Shown: one piece after another, positions 28,131 through 37,302 of the stretch
How positions within the stretch are numbered: the stretch's first letter is position 1
Layout of the letters: each line of letters starts with the position of its first letter
Assembly: GCA_015063035.1 (NCBI GenBank)
Contig: SUTG01000004.1
Coordinates: 1 to 64,000 of the forward strand
DNA length: 64,000 nt
Reading direction: 5' to 3'
DNA from: Methanobrevibacter olleyae
Lineage (GTDB): Archaea; Methanobacteriota; Methanobacteria; Methanobacteriales; Methanobacteriaceae
Made by a program: the position numbers and the translations under genes
The notes under the pieces: generated by a model
The model's input: only the letters and a program-made list of their open reading frames with translations
Databases searched by the model: none
Told to the model about the DNA's origin: nothing

Positions 28131-28503
28131 CTAATTCCTCCCATAATCATTATTTTTTTTAATCTATTTTTTTCAGTTAATCCCTAATTTTTAGATTTAT
28201 TATTTATTTGTTTTTTGCGTTTTAAAATAAATCCATATTTGATTAAAAAAATATTTTTTTATGAATTTTCAATATTTTAAATCAATATTGGATACCTTAT
28301 TTTTATATTACTTTTTATTCATTTAAATAATTATTTAAAATATTTCATTTTTATATCTCTTATATATAAATAGCATGTAAAAATTTGTTGCACTGATAAA
28401 GAACCATATTAATAAAAAAAGTTTTTTATATAAGTTTGTACATATTAGAATTATAGTTAATTAACTAATTATTTGATTAATTAAATTTAAAAAAGGTGAT
28501 TAT
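28131..28503. other. divergent spacer with rubredoxin promoter
   Basis: AT-rich sequence between the divergent glmU and rubredoxin genes. TATA-like runs at 28362-28372 and 28425-28434 could drive the plus strand. No other gene was seen. Confidence 0.5.
28425..28434 (+). promoter_or_regulatory. TATA box of the rubredoxin gene
   Basis: TTTTTATATA lies about 70-80 bases before the ATG, giving a leader near 50 bases that ends in the AAAGGTGAT ribosome binding site. Confidence 0.5.
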
Positions 28504-28665
28504 ATGGTAAAATATGTATGTATGCATTGTGAATACACTTGGGACTCTGAAACTGGAGATGAAACTTACAAGGTACCAGCAGGACCTATCGAAGACTTCC
28601 CTGATGACTGGGTATGCCCTCAATGTGCTGCAGGTATTGAAGGAATTATTACTGAAGATGAATAA
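28504..28665 (+). CDS. Rubredoxin
   Basis: Small one-iron electron carrier of 53 residues. It reads MVKYVCMHCEYTW at the start, with C6-x2-C9, and DDWVCPQCAAG at the end with the second CxxC; between them are DSETGDE and the FPDDW turn typical of rubredoxins. Residue 10 is Glu where Gly is usual. A GGTGAT site sits 4 bases before the ATG. It probably serves oxygen or peroxide reduction via flavodiiron protein or rubrerythrin, none of which is in this window. It ends at a clear hairpin terminator. Confidence 0.92.
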   Translation: MVKYVCMHCEYTWDSETGDETYKVPAGPIEDFPDDWVCPQCAAGIEGIITEDE

Positions 28666-28691
28666 ATTTTCTAATAATTCTTCAAGCTTTT

Positions 28692-28730
28692 AAAGTTTGA
28701 CTAAAACTTTTTCTTTTTTTATTTTTTTAA
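28692..28730 (+). terminator. rubredoxin terminator
   Basis: AAAGTTT (28692-28698) pairs with AAACTTT (28704-28710) and is followed by a long T-rich run, about 30 bases after the stop codon. Confidence 0.65.
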
Positions 28731-28785
28731 CTATTATTTCTTATTCTTATTTCATTTATAGCTATTTTTTCGAAATTTAATTTAT

Positions 28786-28901
28786 AAAAAGTTATTTTAT
28801 AAAAATTTATTTATAAAAAGTTATTTTATAAAAATTTATTTATAAAAAGTTATTTTATAAAAATTTATTTATAAAAAGTTATTTTATAAAAATTTATTTA
28901 T
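28786..28901. repeat. tandem repeat, 29-bp unit, four copies
   Basis: AAAAAGTTATTTTATAAAAA starts at 28786, 28815, 28844 and 28873, an exact 29-base period. Shorter imperfect copies with AAAATCAATCAATTA follow to about 28980. It fills the convergent spacer before the minus-strand glmM. No gene lies in 28666-29026. Confidence 0.85.
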
Positions 28902-29026
28902 TAAAATCAATCAATTACAAAAATTCATTTATTAAAATCAATCAATTAGAAAAATTTATTTATAAAAATTTAATTCGTAATTATTAAAACTAATTATTTT
29001 TTCTTAAAAAAAAGTTTAGAGAATAA

Positions 29027-30373
29027 TTAAATATTCTCTTTAATAATTCTAATGCAAGTGTCTTTGATCTCTTCAGCCTTCTCTTCTGTTTTGGCCTCTA
29101 AAGTTATTCTAACATAATCTTCAGTTCCAGACGGTCTGACAAGAACCCAACTTCCATCATTGAAGCTTAATCGGATTCCATCGATTGTATTGATGTCCTT
29201 TATGTCATCAAATGCATCTTTCAAAAGGGGTTCCATGTTTTCCATGACTTTGAATTTCTCTTCTTTGGAACAGATAACCTTTTCTCTCATATGAGGGTAT
29301 TGATGGAATTTTTCAAGAAGTTCAGATAATTTTCCTTCTTTGGAAACGATTTCAGCCATTCTAAGGCCAGACAGTATTCCGTCTGGACACATGCAGAAGT
29401 CAGGGTGCAACCAAGTACCAGAAGGTTCTCCACCAAAGCTTGCATTTTCTTCAATCATGACTTCAGCAACATTCACGTCACCTACTTTGGTTCTAAGAAC
29501 TTTTCCTCCAACTTCTTCCATTGCTTCATCCATACATAGTCCTGCATCGACAGTTGTCACAACAGTTCCGCCGAATTTCTTTGAAACAAGAGCTAAAAGT
29601 TTATCGAACTCAGAAACTCTTCCTTTTTCATCAACGGTAATCATCCTATCTGCATCACCATCGTGTGCAATTCCCAAATCTGATTCGGTTGCTACTACTG
29701 CTTTCATTAGGCTTGAGAGATTTGCTTCATTAGGTTCAGGGTTTCTTCCTGGGAAGAATCCGTCAACTTGTGAATTCAAGGTGATAACTTCGCATCCCGC
29801 TTTCCTGAATACGATCGGTGAAAGTTCTGATCCTGCACCGCATGCACAGTCTATAACCACTTTAAGCCCAGGCTTAATGTCTACAATATCCAATAAGTCA
29901 TCGATATACTGCTTTTTGATTTCATCATTATGGCTTATGATGCCTATCTTATCCCATTCCACTTTACCGAAGTCTTCATTATAATAAATCTCTTCGATTT
30001 TCTCTTCCTGTTCTGGAGTGTAAGCCATCCCGTTTTTATTCCAAAGTTTTATTCCATTGTACTGTGAAGGGTTGTGGGATGCTGTAAGCATTATTCCTGC
30101 ATCACCATCAAGCTTTAAAGTTGCATAACCTACAAGGGGAGTTGGCACCATGCCTATTTTAACAACATCAACACCATGTTCAATGAGACCTGCAGTAATG
30201 GCCTGTTCCAACATTCTATTGGTGGTTCTGGTGTCATAGCCAATAATAACTTTTCCTGTATTGTTCAAGTATTTAGCAAGTGATTTACCTATTTTCAATG
30301 CTAGTTCTGAGTTAATTTCTGAACCGATTTTCCCTCTGATTCCAGAAGTTCCAAATAACTTTTTATTTGTCAT
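29027..30373 (-). CDS. glmM: Phosphoglucosamine mutase (second phosphohexomutase)
   Basis: 448 residues. It has GTSGIRGKIG at the N-terminus, the phosphoserine S99 in TASHNPSQYNG, the metal loop DGDADR, the sugar loop GGEPSGT, and RPSGTED at the C-terminal phosphate site. It would convert glucosamine-6-phosphate to glucosamine-1-phosphate, the substrate of the GlmU-type enzyme at 26811. It shares the minus strand with apgM, whose stop lies 56 bases upstream of this start, so the two may be cotranscribed. GGAG precedes the ATG. Confidence 0.88.
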   Translation of the reverse strand: MTNKKLFGTSGIRGKIGSEINSELALKIGKSLAKYLNNTGKVIIGYDTRTTNRMLEQAITAGLIEHGVDVVKIGMVPTPLVGYATLKLDGDAGIMLTASHNPSQYNGIKLWNKNGMAYTPEQEEKIEEIYYNEDFGKVEWDKIGIISHNDEIKKQYIDDLLDIVDIKPGLKVVIDCACGAGSELSPIVFRKAGCEVITLNSQVDGFFPGRNPEPNEANLSSLMKAVVATESDLGIAHDGDADRMITVDEKGRVSEFDKLLALVSKKFGGTVVTTVDAGLCMDEAMEEVGGKVLRTKVGDVNVAEVMIEENASFGGEPSGTWLHPDFCMCPDGILSGLRMAEIVSKEGKLSELLEKFHQYPHMREKVICSKEEKFKVMENMEPLLKDAFDDIKDINTIDGIRLSFNDGSWVLVRPSGTEDYVRITLEAKTEEKAEEIKDTCIRIIKENI

Positions 30374-30429
30374 GATTTAACTCCTTTATTGAATTTAATG
30401 GTGAAAGTCAATAATCGCTTTCTTATTAA

Positions 30430-31668
30430 TCAAGCTCCGAATTTATGTGCATATCCCATTAAATCAGTCATGATATTCATCACATCAGCGCCTCTGATTC
30501 TGCACATGCCTCCTTTAGCTACGGCAAATTCATTGTACTGGCAAACATCATCCACTCTCACTTCCGGACCATTGATTAGGATAGGAACCGGATCTCCTGA
30601 ATGGTTTTTAACGGAAATAGGTGTTGAATGGTCTGCAGTTAAGAAGATATAGCAATCTTCCAATTTAAGGAGTTCGCTCATTACAACTTCATCAACTTTC
30701 TCAATGAACTTCAATTTTTCCTCTGCATTACCGTCGTGGCCTGCTTCATCTGCACCATCAATATTGATTAGGAAGAAGTCATGTTCGCTATTGTTTACTT
30801 GGTCTATGATTGTGTCTCTGATATTTTCGAGGTTTGTATCAGTTCCCCCTGTAACATCTTCCATTTCAATGATGTCCATTCCTGCAAAACGTCCAATACC
30901 CATAATAAGTCCGGTTTCTGCAATGCATGCAGAGTTCACTTCATATTTGTCATTGATGGATTCCACTTCCGGCACTTCTCCAGCACCACGAGGAATGATT
31001 ATGTTTGCAGGCGCTTCACCTTCTTCTATTCTTTTAAGATTTACTGGATGGTCTTTAGTCATTTCATAAGATTTAACTACTAATTTGTTTAATATGTCTG
31101 CAGTTTTTTCCGCTTCTGGACTTCCATCAAGAGCTTTAACTGTTTTAGGCTTGTTTCCTTCAACTTTAGGGTCTGCATCGCTTACTTTGCCGGATAACCC
31201 TTCCCCTCTAAGCACTAAAACTGCTCTGTGTCCAGTTGATTCCTTAAAGATGATTTTAATGTCTTCATAACCTTCAATTTTCATGGTGTTTAAGGTTGCT
31301 ATGATCTCATCGGTTCCATCTCTAATTCTTCCTGCACGTCTATCTGTAATGATTCCATCTTCATCGGATGTTGAAAAATTGCATCTGAATGCTATGTCTC
31401 CAGGGATAACATCTACACCAACACCTACCGCTTCAAATGGTCCTCTTCCAGTGTATACCTCATAAGGGTCGTAGCCTAAAATGGATAAGTGTGCGGTATC
31501 ACTTCCTGGAATGATTCCCGGAGCAATTGAATCCATCAATCCGGTAATTCCTCTTTCTGCCATTTTGTCCATATTCGGAGTTTTAGCCGCTTGGAGTGTA
31601 GTTTGATTGTTGAGTTCCTTTAAAGGACGGCCTGCCATCCCATCCATAACCAATATTAATCCTTTCAT
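30430..31668 (-). CDS. apgM: 2,3-bisphosphoglycerate-independent phosphoglycerate mutase (archaeal)
   Basis: 412-residue member of the alkaline phosphatase superfamily that interconverts 3- and 2-phosphoglycerate in gluconeogenesis/glycolysis. Metal and nucleophile residues are seen in [10 protein letters not shown] at the start and [15 protein letters not shown], which contains the phosphorylated Ser. [15 protein letters not shown] appears as [15 protein letters not shown], and LTADHSTP comes later. It matches the archaeal form in length. A GGTGAAAAT site precedes the ATG on the minus strand. Confidence 0.93.
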   Translation of the reverse strand: MKGLILVMDGMAGRPLKELNNQTTLQAAKTPNMDKMAERGITGLMDSIAPGIIPGSDTAHLSILGYDPYEVYTGRGPFEAVGVGVDVIPGDIAFRCNFSTSDEDGIITDRRAGRIRDGTDEIIATLNTMKIEGYEDIKIIFKESTGHRAVLVLRGEGLSGKVSDADPKVEGNKPKTVKALDGSPEAEKTADILNKLVVKSYEMTKDHPVNLKRIEEGEAPANIIIPRGAGEVPEVESINDKYEVNSACIAETGLIMGIGRFAGMDIIEMEDVTGGTDTNLENIRDTIIDQVNNSEHDFFLINIDGADEAGHDGNAEEKLKFIEKVDEVVMSELLKLEDCYIFLTADHSTPISVKNHSGDPVPILINGPEVRVDDVCQYNEFAVAKGGMCRIRGADVMNIMTDLMGYAHKFGA

Positions 31669-32106
31669 ATTTTCACCATCACAATAAATTGAAATAGAAA
31701 TAAACTTATTTATTTAATTTTTAATTTTTTATTAAAATTCTAATTTTTTATTAAGATTCTAATTTTTTATTAAAATTTTTATTTTCGATTTGAATAAACA
31801 TCTGAATATTTAAAAAGTAATATTAAATCAATTAATATTTACTATTAATAAAATATATGAATTTATATGCTTATAAAACTTGTTTTTATTTTAGTGGATA
31901 TTTTTTTAAAAAACTTGAAAAAATAGCTGAAATTTCATTTGTATTAAGTAAAATTGAGAAAAATCCTAAAATATTAAACATTACTTTAGAAAATATCTTT
32001 TAAAATAAAAACTAAAAAAGTTTTGAAAAAATGGGTAATGTTAAAAAAATTAAAAAAGTTTTGAAAAAAGAAGGCAATTAAAAAAAAAAATGAAAAATTA
32101 AAGTTT
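31669..32106. other. intergenic, AT-rich
   Basis: About 440 bases. The phrase TCTAATTTTTTATTA recurs near 31737-31770, and AAAAAAGTTTTGAAAAAA occurs twice near 32008-32068. No gene or RNA was recognised. Confidence 0.45.
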
Positions 32107-32805
32107 TTACATTACAGAAACGATACCTATGATTGCTCCACATATGGTAGCAAGCAAGTTGACATGTTCATTGTTTATGTAATGTCTTCTCTCTAGAACT
32201 GCTCCAAGGATACTGTCAATAAAGCAACCTAAAGTTCCGGAGATAACTGATATTTTTATAGCTATTAAAGGATCTGGAATGACCCCTAATAGGAATGAAG
32301 CAATTCCGATTATTCCTGCACCTACAATTGCTGCGGAAGTTCCTAAAATTGATATTGCACCATCGGTTCCAGCAGGCACTTTCTTGAAAGTGGTTATTAA
32401 GCGAGGCTCTTGGAGAACCCCAATTTCACTAGCCAATGTATCTGCTGTAGCTGTAGCGACTGCTCCAATGAACCCTCCTGCCAAAGGAAGGTAATAGCTT
32501 CCAAATGCTGCCATTAGAAAAGCAACCAGTCCATTTGAGATTACATTTTTTGCAGTTCTTGTCTTTTCATACTGTCCGATTTCCTTCTTGTATGGTTTTG
32601 AAAAACGAGTGGCAAATATGCTCAAACCAAAGAACAGCACAATTAAAATGAACCATGGCACTCCTGCTGAAAAGATGATTGTAATTCCCATAAATACCAT
32701 TATAAGGGAACCTAACAAGTCCAAGCTTTTTCTTTTATAGCTTATCCCACCTAAAATAAACAGAAGTATTACATATCCCCAATTAATCACAAATGTTTCG
32801 TGCAT
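32107..32805 (-). CDS. DUF92-family integral membrane protein
   Basis: 232 residues with about six membrane helices. It carries the family landmark ATATADTLASEIGVL near the middle and GTDGAISILGT, resembling the DUF92 family that includes plant VTE6 (phytyl-phosphate kinase). A prenyl- or phytyl-phosphate-related activity in archaeal lipid recycling is a plausible inference, not shown. GTGAT precedes the ATG on the minus strand. No operon partner is evident. Confidence 0.8.
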   Translation of the reverse strand: MHETFVINWGYVILLFILGGISYKRKSLDLLGSLIMVFMGITIIFSAGVPWFILIVLFFGLSIFATRFSKPYKKEIGQYEKTRTAKNVISNGLVAFLMAAFGSYYLPLAGGFIGAVATATADTLASEIGVLQEPRLITTFKKVPAGTDGAISILGTSAAIVGAGIIGIASFLLGVIPDPLIAIKISVISGTLGCFIDSILGAVLERRHYINNEHVNLLATICGAIIGIVSVM

Positions 32806-33192
32806 AGAATCACTTCTATTAAGTAATTATTTGATTTAATTTAGATTCAATTAAATTCAATTTATTAAAACATGATTTTATTTAAAATAATATTCTAATT
32901 CAATTCTTCTTAGTTATTATTTAGTTTCTAATTTTTATTAAATGTTTTTATTTATTTAATTAAATATTCTTACTTATTTAAATAGTTTTTGCTTTTAATT
33001 TGCTTTTTTAAATAAGAATTTGAGTAAAATTAGTTAAAAAGTATTGTAAATTTAGGTTAAAAATAGTTTTTATTGTAAAAAAATGCTTGATAATGCTTAG
33101 AAAAATAGTAATAGTTAAAAAATATTAAGAAATAGTCTAGAGACTAAATAGTAAAAATAATAAATAAAAAAGAAAATAAAATATTAGAAAAT
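32806..33192. other. intergenic, AT-rich
   Basis: About 390 bases between two minus-strand genes, probably including the rps3ae 3' tail and the promoter of the DUF92 gene. No coding region, RNA gene or strong hairpin was seen. Confidence 0.45.
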
Positions 33193-33771
33193 TTATTCTA
33201 ATACTTTACTTTTGATGATTTCCACTCTTTTAAGAGGATAGATTTTTTTAGCTTTGTGGTAAATTTCAGAAGCTAATCTACCGTTTACAGAGTTTTCTAC
33301 GAGTTCATCAAAGGTTTTTTCTGATGCTACTTTAGTAACTAATTCGTTAATGGTTTCTCTCATGTATTTTTGTTGGGAAGATTTTGCTCTTCTGGTAGTT
33401 ACAGCTAATACATGGAGTTTTAATTTACGTTCATCTTGAGTGGTTACGATAACAGGAGCATCGATTCTACTGGTTCCTCTTCTGATCATGCTTCTTACGT
33501 AATCAGTAGTGGTTTTGTGTCCAGTGAATTTAGTGTTTGCGATGTTTCCGTTTACATCATTTACTTCAAATTGTAATTTGATGTATTGTTTGGAGAAGTC
33601 ACCGGTTAATTCTCTCATGGTTACTTCTACAGTTCTTCCGTACACGAGTTCAGGGTCTCTTGCAGGGGTGGTACCGATTTCTTTGTCTCCGAATGCTACA
33701 GGAGTTTTAATTGTGTACCAAGATTTTTCTTTCCAAGTGTCACGTACTCTACGTCTTTGTTTCTTTGCCAT
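33193..33771 (-). CDS. rps3ae: 30S ribosomal protein eS1 (S3Ae)
   Basis: Small-subunit protein of 192 residues. The basic N-terminus KKQRRRVRDTWKEKSWY is followed by FGDKEIGTTPARDPELVYGR, both diagnostic for archaeal/eukaryotic eS1. GAGGAATGAT precedes the ATG on the minus strand. It is encoded alone here, with a long upstream spacer. Confidence 0.95.
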   Translation of the reverse strand: MAKKQRRRVRDTWKEKSWYTIKTPVAFGDKEIGTTPARDPELVYGRTVEVTMRELTGDFSKQYIKLQFEVNDVNGNIANTKFTGHKTTTDYVRSMIRRGTSRIDAPVIVTTQDERKLKLHVLAVTTRRAKSSQQKYMRETINELVTKVASEKTFDELVENSVNGRLASEIYHKAKKIYPLKRVEIIKSKVLE

Positions 33772-34007
33772 TTATATCATTCCTCTCTATATTTTTTGAC
33801 GTAATTATTTTTTTTAGAATAATTGTTTTGTTTTTTAAATTTTGTAAATAAAACATAGCCAAGGCTAAACTAAATTATAATATAAAATAGGATAGAAATC
33901 TAGCTATGGTATAAGTTTTTGTTAAATCCAATGCTTATTGATCTCAAGATGAATAATCATTAGATGAAATAAAAATATAATATTAAATCACAGGTTAATG
34001 GGCTAAT

Positions 34008-34031
34008 GTCACTTTAGATATCTGAAGTGGC
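34008..34031. promoter_or_regulatory. 24-bp near-perfect palindrome
   Basis: The core CACTTTAGATATCTGAAGTG (34010-34029) is self-complementary except for one T/G pair, and the outer bases extend it by wobble and G-C pairs. No T-run follows on either strand, so a protein-binding site is as likely as a terminator. Confidence 0.45.
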
Positions 34032-34352
34032 CTTATATCAAAAATAGATACAAAAATAGTTATAAAATTTGATTATAATCTAAATAATTTTTATAATCTA
34101 TAATTTACCTGCTCTGGAATCAATCCATTTAAATTAAAATAATATCATAAAAGTTTTAAATAAGTTTAAAACCCGCCCATAAAGGTTATTGTTAGTTATG
34201 ATTTTTATAGTATATAAATATTTTTAATATTATAATTTTTATCTAATTTTTATTTTAGTGTATTTAGTTAATTTTTTAAGATATATTTAACATATTTCTA
34301 TTATAATCTTAAATATTTTTAAATATATTTTTAAGATATTTTAAGCATGTTT

Positions 34353-34398
34353 TAATATATTTTTTAAGTAGGTCTTAATATATTTTTTAAGTAGGTCT
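34353..34398 (+). repeat. tandem 23-bp repeat upstream of the amidotransferase operon
   Basis: TAATATATTTTTTAAGTAGG plus TCT occurs at 34353-34375 and again at 34376-34398. Degenerate related phrases lie just upstream (34258-34350). The repeats end about 95 bases before the TATA box. The length of two helical turns fits a repeated operator (inference). Confidence 0.65.
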
Positions 34399-34444
34399 TA
34401 TATATGAAAATATTCTAATATTCCAATATGTTTCCCCTATATCT

Positions 34445-34502
34445 CCGAAAATGTCTTAAAAATTTTCTTACTTTTCGGGTTTGCTACTAAAACATTTAAA
34501 TA
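34445..34502 (+). promoter_or_regulatory. inverted repeat and TATA box of the amidotransferase/gshA operon
   Basis: CCGAAAA (34445-34451) and TTTTCGG (34472-34478) form an inverted repeat with a 20-base centre. TTTAAATA (34495-34502) is the best TATA box and predicts a leader of about 60 bases to the ATG at 34585. Confidence 0.5.
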
Positions 34503-34584
34503 ATGTGAAAAATATAACGATTGTTATAAAACTTTTCATGCTTTAGGGATTTGTTTTATTAAAAAAATGGAAGGAGGTAAAAAA

Positions 34585-35388
34585 ATGTGTGAGCTTTTTG
34601 GATTTAGTTCCTCAAAGGAAGAAGAACTTAATGATTATCTGAGGGAGTTCTATAGTCATTGTGAAGAGCATCCTCATGGTTGGGGATTGGCTATTTTAGA
34701 TTCAGATAAATTCAGTGTGATTAAAGAGCCTGTAAAAGCTCGAAGCAGTGTCATGCTGGGAAATATCTTATTGAATCCAATTGTTTCTAAAAACGCTTTA
34801 GCACACATTCGTTTAGGCACTATTGGTGTGAAGGACTTTTACAATTGCCATCCTTTCGTTAAAAAAGACAATACAGGTAGAAGATGGACTCTTATCCATA
34901 ATGGCACTGTTTTTGACTGTCCTGATTTATGCAAATACAGCACTGAGGAAGAGGGAGAGACAGATTCCGAAAGGATTCTTCTAGCTATTGTTGATTTGAT
35001 AAATAATTTCGAAGCTTTTAAAGGAGAGTCTCTAAGCCTAAAGGAGAGATTCGACATAGTTTCTGACTTGATAGGTTTTATGGCTTTATCCAATAAATTG
35101 AATCTAATTTTTTATGATGGAGAACAGATGTACGTTCACACAAATTATAGAAATTCATTATGCTATTTGAAAACTGAAAATGGCATTTTCTTTTCAACTC
35201 AAGCTTTGGATTCAAATGATTGGAAGGACGTGCCTTTAAATACTGTGATTTCCTTTTCAAATGGGGAATTGTTATTTAAGGCTAAACCTCATTCATTTGA
35301 ATATGTTGAAACTGAAGAGCAGCTTAGCTTTATTGAAAAATTTGCCAACACATTAAATAGCGATGTTGATGAAAAAAATGTTTGGTGA
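34585..35388 (+). CDS. Class II (Ntn) glutamine amidotransferase, EgtC/YafJ-like
   Basis: 267-residue N-terminal-nucleophile hydrolase. The mature enzyme would start at Cys2 (MCELFGFSS). Supporting residues are HPHGWGLAI, HIRLGTIG, and NCHPF followed by LIHNGTV; these are the class II amidotransferase motifs for binding the gamma-glutamyl group. There is no fused synthetase domain. I take the ATG at 34585, placed after AAGGAGGT, since an upstream ATG at 34567 would bury the nucleophile. The glutamate-cysteine ligase gene follows 40 bases later. That is the combination seen for EgtC with EgtA in ergothioneine synthesis, which suggests this enzyme removes gamma-glutamyl from a thiol conjugate (inference). 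Confidence 0.8.
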   Translation: MCELFGFSSSKEEELNDYLREFYSHCEEHPHGWGLAILDSDKFSVIKEPVKARSSVMLGNILLNPIVSKNALAHIRLGTIGVKDFYNCHPFVKKDNTGRRWTLIHNGTVFDCPDLCKYSTEEEGETDSERILLAIVDLINNFEAFKGESLSLKERFDIVSDLIGFMALSNKLNLIFYDGEQMYVHTNYRNSLCYLKTENGIFFSTQALDSNDWKDVPLNTVISFSNGELLFKAKPHSFEYVETEEQLSFIEKFANTLNSDVDEKNVW

Positions 35389-35428
35389 TTGTCTATTATG
35401 ATTTTTATGAAAATGGGGATATGATAGA

Positions 35429-36871
35429 ATGGATAGGATATTCAATTTATCTCAATTGCATAAGCATGCAAGTTCAGAGGATTTAAAGAAAGGATCCTTT
35501 GGTTTAGAATGGGAAGGATTGAGAGTTCGTGGAAATGGAGAGCTCTCACTTAGTCCACACCCTGAAATATTTGGAAACAAGTTATCAAATCCTTACATAA
35601 CAACAGATTTTTCAGAAAGTCAAATAGAGATCATCACTCCTACATTTGATACAATTGATGAGGCATTTTCATTCTTCTCATTCATGTCTGATTTAGTTAA
35701 CAGCTCCTTAGATGATGATGAGTTCTTATGGTTCCAATCATTGCCTTGCATACTTCCAGATTCAAGCAAAATCCCAATTGCAAAATATAAGGGCAGAGAA
35801 TTGGCTGAGGAGTCAATGGAATATAGGAAAGGATTAGCTAAAAAATATGGTCTTAGAAAGCAATTGATTTCAGGAATTCATTTTAACTTTTCATTTAATG
35901 AGGAACTGATAGAGAAATTATATGAAAATTTGGACATCGCTAAGATTGAAAGTGATGGGTATTCTAAGATTTCCTATAAGGAATTTAAAGACATGCTTTA
36001 TCTAAAGATATCAAGAAATTACATTCGTTATGTTTGGCTAATAATATATCTTACAGGCTGTTCTGTTGCAGCTCACGAGACCTTCACTCCAGAATGCACC
36101 AAATTGATGGAGCATAGCGATAATCGGGGAGGGCTTTATAGTGAAAGGGGCCCTTCATTCAGGAATGCATCATGCGGATATAAAAATCTAGAGCATTTAT
36201 ATCCTAGTTACGATTCAGTAGATGAATTTGCTAGAGATGTTCAGTCTTTCATAGATGAAGGCCACCTATCTCAAGCTAAGGAATTATATGCCCAAATCAG
36301 ATTAAAGCCTAAAGATCCAAGTGATCTTCTTTCATCTTTAAAAGATGATGGAATTCAATACCTTGAAGTGAGAACTTTAGACATCAATCCATTTTATAAA
36401 TGCGGTTTAATAAAAAAAGACATGGAGTTTCTTCACCTGTTCCTTATTTATACCTTGATTGCCGAGGAATCCGATTATGAAAATTGGCAAGAGGAGGCTC
36501 TTTACAATGAGGAAATGGCTGCTGAGGCAGCATATGATTATAATATGAAATTGCTTAAAGATGGTGAGGAAATAAGCTTGGAAGAATGGGGATTGAGAAT
36601 TCTTGATGAAATTGATGATATGTGCAGAACCTTAGGCATTGGCAGCAGGTCCCTTATAGATTCAATGAGACAAAGAATTGCAGATCCATCCTTGACATAT
36701 GGAAAAGGCCTCATTAGATTGATTAAAGAAGAAGGGTATATCAACAGTCAAATAAAATTGTCTAAAATCAATAAGATAACAAGCAAGTATCTTTTGGAAA
36801 ATACAAGCTTGCTGGAAGATGAAAGATTCAAGGATTATGTTCCGATTGCTCTTCAAGGTGCTAAAAAATAA
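35429..36871 (+). CDS. gshA: Glutamate-cysteine ligase, E. coli GshA type
   Basis: Makes gamma-glutamylcysteine from glutamate and cysteine with ATP. The 480-residue protein has the GshA landmarks in order: FGLEWEGLRVRGNGELSL with the ATP/Mg glutamates, LSPHPEIFG, NPYITTDFSESQIEIITP, LISGIHFNFSF, and the C-terminal IQYLEVRTLDINPF. E. coli GshA is 518 residues with the same pattern. No glutathione synthetase gene is in the window, so the product may be used as gamma-glutamylcysteine itself, as in haloarchaea. It is the second gene of a predicted operon with the amidotransferase. Confidence 0.88.
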   Translation: MDRIFNLSQLHKHASSEDLKKGSFGLEWEGLRVRGNGELSLSPHPEIFGNKLSNPYITTDFSESQIEIITPTFDTIDEAFSFFSFMSDLVNSSLDDDEFLWFQSLPCILPDSSKIPIAKYKGRELAEESMEYRKGLAKKYGLRKQLISGIHFNFSFNEELIEKLYENLDIAKIESDGYSKISYKEFKDMLYLKISRNYIRYVWLIIYLTGCSVAAHETFTPECTKLMEHSDNRGGLYSERGPSFRNASCGYKNLEHLYPSYDSVDEFARDVQSFIDEGHLSQAKELYAQIRLKPKDPSDLLSSLKDDGIQYLEVRTLDINPFYKCGLIKKDMEFLHLFLIYTLIAEESDYENWQEEALYNEEMAAEAAYDYNMKLLKDGEEISLEEWGLRILDEIDDMCRTLGIGSRSLIDSMRQRIADPSLTYGKGLIRLIKEEGYINSQIKLSKINKITSKYLLENTSLLEDERFKDYVPIALQGAKK

Positions 36872-36900
36872 TATTTGACATTTTTAACACTAATTTATCA

Positions 36901-37239
36901 TTAGATTTTAATGTTTTTCATGAAATTAACATGGTCTATGTATTTTCTCAAGACCTCTTCAACGGTTCCTTCATCCTTTACCAATTTTAAGCCAGCATCC
37001 TCTGCATAGATTGCTGCTTTAGGACCGAATTGTTCACATATTGCCACTTCACAGTCTTCAATTGCCTTAATGATCTTTGGATTTTGATGTTTCATATCAG
37101 CTTCAATTTCAACAGTTCTATGGCCAATGAAATCCAATTCATCCTTTTCTTCATAGTATTCGTAAACATATAATGAACTTGCCTTTCCAAAGTGCAAATC
37201 TACATTTTCTCCATCAGTTGAAGCAACAGCTATTCTCAT
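36901..37239 (-). CDS. NifX/NafY-like dinitrogenase cofactor-family protein
   Basis: 112 residues of the Fe-Mo-cofactor-binding-like fold. It starts RIAVASTDGENVDLHFGKA, which carries the family HFG motif, and includes AICEQFGPKAA. These small proteins bind Fe-S or metal cofactor precursors; in methanogens without nitrogenase their role is unclear. The ATG at 37239 follows GGTGACTAAT on the minus strand, so the longer MVTN start is not used. It is convergent with gshA. Confidence 0.8.
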   Translation of the reverse strand: MRIAVASTDGENVDLHFGKASSLYVYEYYEEKDELDFIGHRTVEIEADMKHQNPKIIKAIEDCEVAICEQFGPKAAIYAEDAGLKLVKDEGTVEEVLRKYIDHVNFMKNIKI

Positions 37240-37302
37240 ATTAGTCACCATTTTTTTTTTTTAATTTGAATTTAAGATAAGGGTTAATCCTTTTTCTAAG
37301 GG

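Larger units (their letters stand above)
33772..34584. other. long divergent spacer with several repeats
   Basis: About 810 bases between divergent rps3ae and the amidotransferase operon. It holds CATAGC and GCTATG arms near 33853 and 33903, the palindrome at 34008-34031, the tandem repeat at 34353-34398, an inverted repeat at 34445-34478 and a TATA box at 34495-34502. The stretch AAAACCCGCCCATAAAGG near 34168 is unusually GC-rich for this DNA. An unrecognised RNA gene is possible, but none could be identified. Confidence 0.5.

Noticed and set aside
29340-29984. 214-codon plus-strand frame opposite glmM
   Set aside because: Antisense shadow of a conserved gene with no supported start or motif.
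33772-34584. RNase P or SRP RNA in the long spacer
   Set aside because: None of the conserved helices or motifs of these RNAs could be found, so no RNA is called.
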